Of a DNA stretch of 20,373 nucleotides, positions 11,437 to 18,900 are shown piece after piece. Positions within the stretch are counted from its first letter, which is position 1. Each line of letters starts with the position of its first letter. The position numbers were made by a program, and so were the translations under genes. The notes beneath the pieces are model-generated. The model saw nothing but the letters and a program-made list of their open reading frames with translations. It was not told where the DNA came from and ran no database searches. This DNA comes from CAYLNK01 sp964384675 (GTDB lineage Bacteria > Acidobacteriota > Thermoanaerobaculia > UBA5066), in assembly GCA_964384675.1 (NCBI GenBank), contig CAYLNK010000094.1, positions 1 to 20,373 on the forward strand. Reading direction: 5' to 3'.

Positions 11437-12267
11437 ACTCTTCGGGACCAGCTTCTTGAGCCCCGGCTGGTGAGCGAAGACCCGGTGGAAGAGACACCGG
11501 AGTCCCGGGCTCGGGAAATGCCAGTGACGGCGTTCCGCCCGCCAGAAGTACGTCCCCGAAGCGCTGAAGCCGGGGCCCAGGACGAGGTGCCACCAGTGGA
11601 CGGGGATGAACAGGGCGTCACCGGCCTCGACGACGCACTCGAACCGCTCCGCCTCCGCGTACCGCGGGTAACGCGCGGGGTCGGCTTTCTCGAGGTCCTC
11701 GATCCGGGTCCAGTTGTAGTGAGCCGTCAGGAAGGGCCGAGGGTAGAGCTTCGAGAAATCGCGGGGGGAATGGAGGATGACCCGCTTCCGTCCGGCGATC
11801 TGACAGAGGACCGCTTCCTCGGCGGGATGGAAGTGGCTGTTGGTGTGCGAGTCGCGCCCCAGGAAGAGGGCGAGCCCCGCGGCCCCGGGATCCACGAACG
11901 AGGGGCGCTCGACGTCACCGGAAAGCTCCGGCAGGACGCCGTCGAGGTCGACTCCGGTCACGTAGTAGCTTTCGCGTCCTTCCGCGTCGGACAGCATCAG
12001 GTCCAGGTAGTCGGCGAACGGCATCGGCCGCGGGTTCCGCCTCTCGTAGATCCCGCGGGGGCTGAACGTGACCGGGACGGTCCGCGATCCGCAGCGGGCC
12101 CGGAGCGCCTCCGGGCTCCAGGCGCCGACGGCCTTCCAGCCCCGAAGGCCGCCGGTGATCACGACGGGCCTGCCCTTCGCCACGTACTCGGCCTCGAACG
12201 TCTCTCGAGCGGGACAGTCGATCCTCTCGACGGGAGTCACTCGAACGGCGCCGGAAAGACGGCTCAC
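11422..12267 (-). CDS. JmjC/cupin_8-type oxygenase with altered metal motif
   Basis: A 281-residue protein of the cupin_8 / FIH-like JmjC family, normally Fe(II)/2-oxoglutarate hydroxylases. Seen: KGRPVVITGGLRGWKA at 31-46 (typical N-terminus), TNSHFHPAEEAVLCQIAGRKR at 142-162, GDALFIPVHWWHLV at 216-229 with the distal His227, and SASGTYFW. In FIH the metal pair is His-x-Asp, with Asn four residues later; here it is His145-x-His147 with Glu151 at that place, so the facial triad is changed. It may bind metal through three His or through a Glu, or may be inactive. Start: GTG 12267 has a perfect AGGAGG four bases upstream (12272-12277), the best ribosome site in the window. The gene diverges from the stand-alone C domain gene over 80 bases and converges on a sulfotransferase. 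Confidence 0.87.
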   Translation of the reverse strand: MSRLSGAVRVTPVERIDCPARETFEAEYVAKGRPVVITGGLRGWKAVGAWSPEALRARCGSRTVPVTFSPRGIYERRNPRPMPFADYLDLMLSDAEGRESYYVTGVDLDGVLPELSGDVERPSFVDPGAAGLALFLGRDSHTNSHFHPAEEAVLCQIAGRKRVILHSPRDFSKLYPRPFLTAHYNWTRIEDLEKADPARYPRYAEAERFECVVEAGDALFIPVHWWHLVLGPGFSASGTYFWRAERRHWHFPSPGLRCLFHRVFAHQPGLKKLVPKSLWSR

Positions 12268-12271
12268 GGAT

Positions 12272-12277
12272 CCTCCT
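12272..12277 (-). promoter_or_regulatory. Consensus ribosome binding site, JmjC-like gene
   Basis: AGGAGG on the minus strand, separated by ATCC from the GTG start at 12267. It decides the start against the in-frame GTG nine codons further in and against the long upstream open frame. It stands out because most other starts here have weak or no Shine-Dalgarno sequences. Confidence 0.7.
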
Positions 12278-12310
12278 GAGGAACCCGCCGATCTTAAGGG
12301 CCGGGAGGCG

Positions 12311-12340
12311 TTGACTCCCCGCGAGACCGGGAAGTACCGT
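12311..12340 (+). promoter_or_regulatory. Putative leaderless promoter of the C-domain operon
   Basis: TTGACT (12311-12316), an 18-base spacer and TACCGT (12335-12340) form the best sigma-70-like pair in the window. The GTG start at 12348 comes 7 bases after the -10, so the transcript should begin at the start codon. Two short inverted repeats surround it: GGGAG/CTCCC (12303-12319) over the -35, and CCGGGA/TCCCGG (12327-12345) over the -10 and start site, a possible operator. The element closely resembles the one at 2618-2647 before the first NRPS, suggesting shared control. Confidence 0.5.
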
Positions 12341-12347
12341 CCCGGCC

Positions 12348-13940
12348 GTGCCTCCGGACCCAACCCCGACCGAGCGCCGGCAGCTGATCGACGCCCTCCT
12401 CGCGGAGCGTGGCGTCCGTCCCGCCGCGGCCCCCCCGGTTCCACGGGGGGAGGCCGACGGGCCGCCTCCGCTGTCGCTCGCCCAGGAGGGGCTCTGGGTC
12501 GTCGAGCAGCTCCATCCCGGGCTGGCCCACTCGAGCATCCCGGGAGCGCTGCGCCTCCTCGGCCGCCTCGACGTGCCGGCGCTCGCCCGGAGCCTCGGCG
12601 AGATCGTCCGCCGGCACGAGTCGCTGCGGACGACGTTCGGCGTGGGGGCCGACGGCTCGCCCCACCAGGTGATCGGCGAGCCTCGCGAGACCGACCTGCC
12701 CATGGTCGACCTCTCGGCGCGGTCCGGGGCCGAGCGCCGGTCGGAGGCGCTGCGCCTCGCGACCGAAGAAGCGTCGCGCCCCTTCGACCTCGCGAAGGGC
12801 CCACTCCTCCGCGCCTTCCTCGTGCGCCTCGCGGCGGAGGAGCACGTCTTCGTCCTGAACATCCACCACATCGTCTGCGACGGCTGGTCGATGGGCGTCC
12901 TCACCCGGGAGCTCGGCGCGCTCTACGCGGCCTTCTCGGCCGGGCGGCCTTCTCCCCTTCCCGAGCTCCCGATCCAGTTCCGGGACGCCGCCGGGGCGGA
13001 GCGCCGGGCCCTGGCGGGCGGGGAGCTCGCGCGACGCGTCGGGTTCTGGAGAGAGCGGCTCGCCCGACGGCCCCTCGGCTCCGAGCTTCCACCCGATCGC
13101 CCGCGTCCGCCGGTGCCGTCCCTGAAGGGGCGGCACCAGCCGGTCCGCCTGCCGCCGGAGCTCTCCGAGGCGCTGCGCGCGTTCTCGCGCCGCGAGAAGG
13201 CGACTCTCTTCATGACGCTCCAGGCGGCGATGGCCGTCCTCCTCCATCACCGAACCGGCGACACCGACGTCGTGCTCGGGGCCACCCTCGCGAACCGGGA
13301 CCGGCCCGAGCTGGAGCCTCTGATCGGCTACTTCACCACGATGCTCCCGCTCCGGACCGACCTGTCGGGCGAACCGACGTTCCGCGACGTCCTCGCCCGC
13401 GTCCGCCGCGCGGTTCTGGAGGCGAGCGCTCACGCCCTCCCGCTCCCGGTGCTCGTCTCCGAGCTGTCTCCGGAGAGGGACCCAGGGAAGAACCCTTTCT
13501 TCCAGGTGGAGCTCACGCTGCTCACCCCCGACCACAACCCCGCGGTCTATGGCTACGGCCTCGCGGAGGTCCGAGAAGAGCGGACGATCGCCGGGCTCAC
13601 GATGGCGCCTCTCGCCGTCGAGGGCGGTGTGGCCCGCTTCGACGTCTCGCTCTTCCTCTGGGACCTTTCGGACGGGATCCAGGGTGCGGCCGAATACGCG
13701 ACCGACCTCTACGAGCCGTCCACGATCGTCCAGCTGCTCTCCCGCCTGGAGGCGCTCCTGGGCCGTGTCGTCGTGGACGCGGGAGTGAGCGTCCGGGACC
13801 TCGGCGCCGCGAACGACGCCGAGGAGCGGGCGGAGGGGGCGCGTCCGCCGGAGACGCGCGTCGAGAGTCTCCACCGGCGGCTCCAGGGCGCTCGACGGCG
13901 CCCGGTGCCTCTCGCGCTCTCCGGTGAGCCGTCGTGCTGA
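12348..13940 (+). CDS. Stand-alone NRPS condensation domain protein
   Basis: A 530-residue protein holding one condensation (C) domain and nothing else recognisable. Seen: an N-terminal helix-like tail TERRQLIDALLAERGV (8-23), C1 LSLAQEGLWVVEQLHPG (42-58), C2 RRHESLRTTF, C3 NIHHIVCDGWS with His173, His174 and Asp178 intact, C5 IGYFTTMLPLRTDL, C7 KNPFFQVEL, and then a basic 40-residue tail. The intact HHxxxDG and the absence of the Cy motif DxxxxD point to ordinary peptide-bond formation rather than heterocyclization. It has no A, PCP or TE domain, so it must act on carriers of other proteins. It is the only complete catalytic C domain in the window, while both NRPSs have broken ones. GTG 12348 lies just past a promoter-like element, and the next gene overlaps its end by 7 bases. 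Confidence 0.92.
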   Translation: MPPDPTPTERRQLIDALLAERGVRPAAAPPVPRGEADGPPPLSLAQEGLWVVEQLHPGLAHSSIPGALRLLGRLDVPALARSLGEIVRRHESLRTTFGVGADGSPHQVIGEPRETDLPMVDLSARSGAERRSEALRLATEEASRPFDLAKGPLLRAFLVRLAAEEHVFVLNIHHIVCDGWSMGVLTRELGALYAAFSAGRPSPLPELPIQFRDAAGAERRALAGGELARRVGFWRERLARRPLGSELPPDRPRPPVPSLKGRHQPVRLPPELSEALRAFSRREKATLFMTLQAAMAVLLHHRTGDTDVVLGATLANRDRPELEPLIGYFTTMLPLRTDLSGEPTFRDVLARVRRAVLEASAHALPLPVLVSELSPERDPGKNPFFQVELTLLTPDHNPAVYGYGLAEVREERTIAGLTMAPLAVEGGVARFDVSLFLWDLSDGIQGAAEYATDLYEPSTIVQLLSRLEALLGRVVVDAGVSVRDLGAANDAEERAEGARPPETRVESLHRRLQGARRRPVPLALSGEPSC

Positions 13941-14968
13941 GCCTCGCGGCGAGCGCCTCCGCCTACGACCCGGGCGGCCACTTCGGAGACGACGGCTGGC
14001 TCCTGCTCCACCGGAACGAGAACCTGTTCGCGGGGCCGGAGTGGTCGGTCGAGACGGCCCGCCGCCTCGTCGAGTCCGCGTGCCTCACGCGTTTCCCCGA
14101 CCCGCGCAGCGAGGCGCTCCGGGCCGCGCTCGGCGAGCGCCACGGCGTCGGCCCGGAGCGCGTCTTCGTCGGGAACGGCTCCGACGAGGTCCTCTCCGAT
14201 CTCTTCATGCTCCTGCGCCGCTCGTACGAACGGGTCAGCCTCCTCGACGTCGGCTTCCGGATCTATCTGCTCCTCGCCGAGCGCTTCGGCTTCGCCGTGG
14301 ACCGGCTGCCGGGGAGGACGTTCACGAGCGGCCGGGTGGAAACGGACGGCTTCCGGGGCCTCGCCGTGGTCGACTCCCCCAACTCCATCACCAGCGCGCG
14401 GCTCCCGGCGGAGACGCTCTCCGAGCTGGCGCGCGACGGGCGCTCCTTCGTGGTCTGGGACGGCGCCTACGGGGACTACTGCGGGGACGCGGTCCCGCGG
14501 CCGCTCCCCTCGAACGTCGTGGTGGTGCGGACGTTCTCGAAGTTCTACGCCCTCGCGGGCCTTCGCATCGGCTACTGCATCGGAGAACCCTCTCTCGTCT
14601 CGGAGCTGCTCGCTCGAAAGGACACCTTCAACGTGAACGCGTTCGCTCAGGTGATGGCGAAGGAGGCGCTCCTCCGGCACGACGAGTTCGCCGCCCTGGC
14701 GAACGAGATGCGCGCGTCGCGCGCCGCGCTGGTGGACGGGCTCTCGACCCGCGGGTTCCGCGTGCACGAGCCCGCGGCCAACTTCGTCCTCGCGACCCAC
14801 CCGGAGATCCCGGGAGCCCGGCTCGAGAGCGAGCTCGCGAGCCGGCGCGTCGCCGTCCGGCGGTTCCCCGCCGAGCCCACCGTGGACCACGTCCGGATCG
14901 GCGTCCCTCCGATGGCCGGAGTCCGCCGGCTCCTCGACACGCTCGACGAGCTCCGGAGCCACACATGA
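13934..14968 (+). CDS. HisC-like PLP aminotransferase
   Basis: A 344-residue fold-type I PLP enzyme of the histidinol-phosphate aminotransferase group. Seen: LLLHRNENLF (23-32), GNGSDEVLSDLF (80-91, cofactor phosphate contact), DSPNSITS (147-154, in place of the usual NPNNPTG), VVWDGAYGDY (173-182, Asp176 and Tyr179), TFSKFYALAGLRIGY (200-214, Lys203 as the Schiff-base lysine) and a late VRIGVP Arg for the substrate carboxylate. All catalytic positions are kept. GTG 13934 overlaps the C-domain gene by 7 bases behind a GGTGAG ribosome site, and the stop overlaps the next gene as ATGA. Its place between NRPS genes and beside a methyltransferase points to making an unusual amino acid from a 2-oxo acid (or the reverse) rather than to histidine synthesis. 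A decarboxylase activity (CobD-like) cannot be excluded. Confidence 0.9.
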   Translation: MLSLAASASAYDPGGHFGDDGWLLLHRNENLFAGPEWSVETARRLVESACLTRFPDPRSEALRAALGERHGVGPERVFVGNGSDEVLSDLFMLLRRSYERVSLLDVGFRIYLLLAERFGFAVDRLPGRTFTSGRVETDGFRGLAVVDSPNSITSARLPAETLSELARDGRSFVVWDGAYGDYCGDAVPRPLPSNVVVVRTFSKFYALAGLRIGYCIGEPSLVSELLARKDTFNVNAFAQVMAKEALLRHDEFAALANEMRASRAALVDGLSTRGFRVHEPAANFVLATHPEIPGARLESELASRRVAVRRFPAEPTVDHVRIGVPPMAGVRRLLDTLDELRSHT

Positions 14969-15957
14969 GCGACGAGACGGCACGGATGTTCAACTCCGCC
15001 GTCGGGGCGGCTGCCCTGGCGGCGCTCGACGAGCTGGGCGTCATCGAGGAGCTGCACCGGAACGGCGTGGTGGCGATCCAGCCGTTCTGCGAGCGGCACG
15101 AGCTCCACCGCCCGTCCGCGACGGCGCTCCTCGAGGTCCTGCACCGCGTCGGCGTCGTCGACCTCTCCCACGCGGACGGCGTGGCGCGGAAGGGACGCCT
15201 GTTCCAGGAGGCGTACCGGGACAAGGGGTACTTCCTCTGGCTGGTGCGCGGCTACGGGCGGATGCTGGAGGGGCTCGGCTCGCTGCTCCGGAACGAGAAC
15301 CGGTACGGCGACTTCTACCACCGCGACGGCAAGTACATCGCGCTCGCCGGCCGGGACTACGGCGCCCGCTTCGTCGACCGCCACTTCCTGGAGGTGCTGG
15401 ACGCCGAGCCGTTCGTGACCGCGGCCGACATCGGCTGCGGCAGCGCGGAACGGCTGATCCGCCTCGCCAAGGAGAGGCCCGGATTCCGGGGTGTGGGGAT
15501 CGACGTCAGCGCCGGCTCCGTCTCCGTGGCGCGCGAGGCCGTCGCGGCCGCCGGGCTCGAGGACCGGATCTCCGTCGTGCACGACGACGTGAGACGCCTC
15601 GAGGCGCGCCCCGAGCTGGCCGAGGTCGACGTGATCTTCAGCTTCTTCATCGGCCACGACCTCTGGCCGCGGCGCGACTGCCTCCAGACCCTGGCCCGTC
15701 TCCGCACGGCGTTCCCGAGCGCGACGCGCTTCCTCCTGGCCGACACCTACCGCGCCGAGCTGGCTCCGGAGGCCGAGGCCCCGATCTTCACGCTCGGCTT
15801 CGAGGCCACACACGCGGTGATGGGCCAGTACGTGCCGGCCCTGAAGGAGTGGACCGACCTCTTCACCGACTCCGCCTGGAGCTGCGTCGGGCAGCGGACC
15901 CTGGACATCCCGTTCAGCACGATCTTCGACCTCCGAGCGCGCGGCGGAACGGCTTGA
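14965..15957 (+). CDS. SAM-dependent methyltransferase, possible 2-oxo acid C-methyltransferase
   Basis: A 330-residue class I methyltransferase with a helical N-terminal region (about 1-140) as in dimerizing small-molecule methyltransferases. Seen: SAM motif I TAADIGCGSAERLI at 152-165, the acidic GVGIDVS near 177-182, HDDVRRLE at 207-213, VIFSFFIGHDLWP at 223-235 with His231, and FPSATRFLLADTYRAE. ATG 14965 overlaps the aminotransferase stop (ATGA) with GGAG 7 bases upstream; its own stop overlaps the NRPS start (TTGA). The pairing with an aminotransferase resembles pathways to beta-methyl amino acids, in which a 2-oxo acid is C-methylated and then transaminated (the MppJ, GlmT/DptI and MrsA type). 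This is inference from context and general layout; an O- or N-methyltransferase acting on the peptide is the alternative. Confidence 0.88.
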   Translation: MSDETARMFNSAVGAAALAALDELGVIEELHRNGVVAIQPFCERHELHRPSATALLEVLHRVGVVDLSHADGVARKGRLFQEAYRDKGYFLWLVRGYGRMLEGLGSLLRNENRYGDFYHRDGKYIALAGRDYGARFVDRHFLEVLDAEPFVTAADIGCGSAERLIRLAKERPGFRGVGIDVSAGSVSVAREAVAAAGLEDRISVVHDDVRRLEARPELAEVDVIFSFFIGHDLWPRRDCLQTLARLRTAFPSATRFLLADTYRAELAPEAEAPIFTLGFEATHAVMGQYVPALKEWTDLFTDSAWSCVGQRTLDIPFSTIFDLRARGGTA

Positions 15958-18900
15958 CGGACCTGACCGCGAAGGAGCCGGCGCCCGTCGGATACCGGCT
16001 CTCCCCCCAGCAGAGGCGGTGCCCGGCGCCCGAGCACGGGGGCACGGTCCAGGCGCTGATCGCCCTCCACGGCCCTCTCGACGAGCCGCGGCTCCGCGCG
16101 GCCCTGGAGTCGATCGTGGAGCGCCACGAGATCCTCCGGACGACGTTCCCCGAACGCCGCATCCGCGCCGAAGGGCTGCAGGTCGTCGGAAAGCCGTGGC
16201 GTCCGATCCCGGCCCGTCACGACGTCGCGGGCCTCGCCCCCCCGGAGGCGGACGCGGCGATCACATCGCTCCTCCTGAGTGATCGCCTCGCGCCGTTCGA
16301 CCCGGCGGCGGGCCCGCTCCTGCGCGTCTGGCTCGTCCGCAAGGCGGCGGCCGAGCACCTCCTCGTCGCGAGCTGGCCGGCCCTGGTCGGGGACGCGCCG
16401 AGCGCCTCGATCCTCCTGCGCGACCTCGCGGCGGCGTACGCCGGACCGCGAGCGGAACGCCGCGACGAGGTCGTCCAGGTGGCCGAGGTCGCCGCGTGGG
16501 CGGACGAGGTGCTGGAGGGAGACGAGGCGGAGGCGGGTCGGGCCTTCTGGCGCCGCGCGGCCCCTGAACCCGCGTCGTGGAACGCTCCGCTTCCCCTGCA
16601 GGGCGAGGCGTCGCACGGCGATCGCTTCGCGCCACGCACCGTGCCGATCGACCTTCGCGGGATGCCGGCGGCTCGCCTTCGTGCGGCAACGGCGAACGGT
16701 GAGCTCGCCGTCGACGGCATCCTCCTGACCGCCTTTCACGTCCTCCTCGCCCGGATGCGCGACGAACCCGCCTCCACCGTGGGCGTCGCCGCGGACGGCC
16801 GGAGCCTCGGTGAGCTGGCGAGGACCTTCGGACCGCTCGCGCGTGTCCTGCCCGTCCAGGTCCGCCTGCCGGGCTCGGCGCGCGTCGCCGAGGCGCTCGC
16901 GGCGGTCCACGCCGCCCGCCACGCGGCCCTGAGCTGGCAGGATTCCTTCTCGTGGGACGACGTCGCGTCGGGGTCCGGTCTCTCGTTCGTCTCCGAGCAC
17001 GAGAGCCGGCCGCCGGCCATCGCGGCCGCCGGGCTCACTCTCTCGATCGAGCGCGTCGACGCCCGGCTCGAGCCCTTCGTGCTGAGGCTGCGGAGCGTCG
17101 AGCGGGACGGTGAGGTCCACGCCTGGCTCGACCACGATCCCGCGGCCCTGGACGCGGACGAGGCCGGCCGGCTCGCGGCCCGCTTCCGACGCCTGCTCGA
17201 AGGGCTGCTCTCCGATCCCGGCGCCCGGCTCGCCGAGCTCGAGATCCTCGGGGACGCCGAACGGCAGCGTCTGGTCGTCGACTACAACGTGACGGTCCCG
17301 CCGTCGCCCCGCACCGCCCTCGTGCACGAGCAGATCGAGGACGTGTCCCGCGGGAACCCCGACGCGATCGCCGTCGTCGACGGGGAGCGGAGGCTCTCGT
17401 ACGGCGACCTGGAGAGCCGCGCCAATGCCGTCGCTCGAGAGCTTCAGACGAAGGGTGTCGGACCCGGCGCGATCGTCGCGGTGCTCCTCCCCCGGTGCGC
17501 CGAGATGGTCGTCGCGGTACTCGGCGTCCTGAAGGCGGGCGGCGCCTACCTGCCGGTCGACCCGGCGTACCCGCGCGACCGGCAGACGCTGATGCTCGAG
17601 GAGACACGAGCCCGGGCGATCGTGACCAGGTCCGACCTCGTACCTGCCCTCCCGCCGACGGATGCGGCCGTCGTGCCGCTGGACGCGGTGCGCCTCCGCG
17701 CCGGCGGGACCTCGACCCGGCCCGTCTGCGGCGCCACGCCCGACGATCTCGCCTACGTGATCTACACGTCGGGCTCGACCGGGCGGCCGAAGGGCGTGAT
17801 GGTCACCCACCGCGGCCTCTCGCTCTCGAACGCGGCGCGGCTCGCCACCTTCCCCGGCGAGGTGGGACGCTTCCTCCTCCTCTCGCCCCTCGCCTTCGAC
17901 AGCTCGGTCGTCGGTCTCTTCTGGACGCTCGCCGTCGGAGGGACGCTGGTGCTGGTCCCGGAAGAGGCCCAGCGGAGCCCGGCCCGCCTGGTGGAGACGA
18001 TCGTGCGCGAGCGCGTCACGCACCTGCTGACGCTCCCGTCCTTCTACGAGCTGATCCTCTCGCACGTCCGTCCGGGCGAGATCGACTCCCTCGTGACGTG
18101 CCTCGTGGCCGGCGAGCCGTGCCCCCTCCGGCTGATGGAGCGCCATCGCGAACGGCTGCCCGGGGTGGGCCTCTTCAGCGAGTACGGCGCCACCGAGACG
18201 ACCGTCTGGAGCGGCGCGTACGACTGCCTGCGCCAGACCATCCCGGTGGCGCCGCTCGGAAGACCCGCTCCCGGCTACCGGATCTACCTCCTCGACCGCA
18301 GCGGTAAGCCGGTCCCGATCGGCGTGCCGGGCGAGGTCTACTTCGGCGGCGAGGCGCTCGCCCTGGGGTACATCGCCCGCCCCGACCTCACGGCGGCCCG
18401 ATTCGTGCCCGATCCCCTCAGCGAGCGGCGCGGGGCGCGCCTCTACCGCTCGGGCGACCTCGCGCGCCATCGGCCGGACGGCGACCTCGAGTTCCTCGGA
18501 CGCGCGGACAACCAGGTCAAGATCCGCGGCTACCGCGTCGAGCTCGAGGAGATCGAGTCGGCCCTGCTGCGGCACCCTGGCGTGGGCGAGGCCGCGGTGA
18601 TGGCGCGGGAGGACGACGGCGCGAGCGGCAAGCGGCTGGTGGCCTACGTGACGGGTCGTGCCGGAGAGGCGCCCGGCGTCGTCGAGCTGCGAGCGTTCCT
18701 GAAGGAGTCCCTCCCGGAGTTCATGGTGCCCGCCGTTTTCGTCCCGCTCGGGAAGCTCCCGCGCACGCCGAACGGCAAGGTCGACCGGCGCTCTCTCCCG
18801 GTGCCGGGGACGGCGCGGCCCGATCTCCTCGAGAAGGCGGTCGCGCCGAGGAGCACCGTCGAGGCCCGCCTCGCCGCGATCTGGTGCGGTGTGCTGGGCC

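Noticed and set aside
12348..13940. Heterocyclization (Cy) domain
   Set aside because: The motif is HHIVCDG, not DxxxxDxxS, so thiazoline or oxazoline formation is not supported, even though the first A domain has a Cys-type framework.
13934..14968. Genuine histidine-biosynthesis hisC
   Set aside because: There are no other his genes nearby; it overlaps NRPS genes on both sides and its NPNNPTG-type motif is altered to DSPNSITS, so a dedicated pathway role is more likely.
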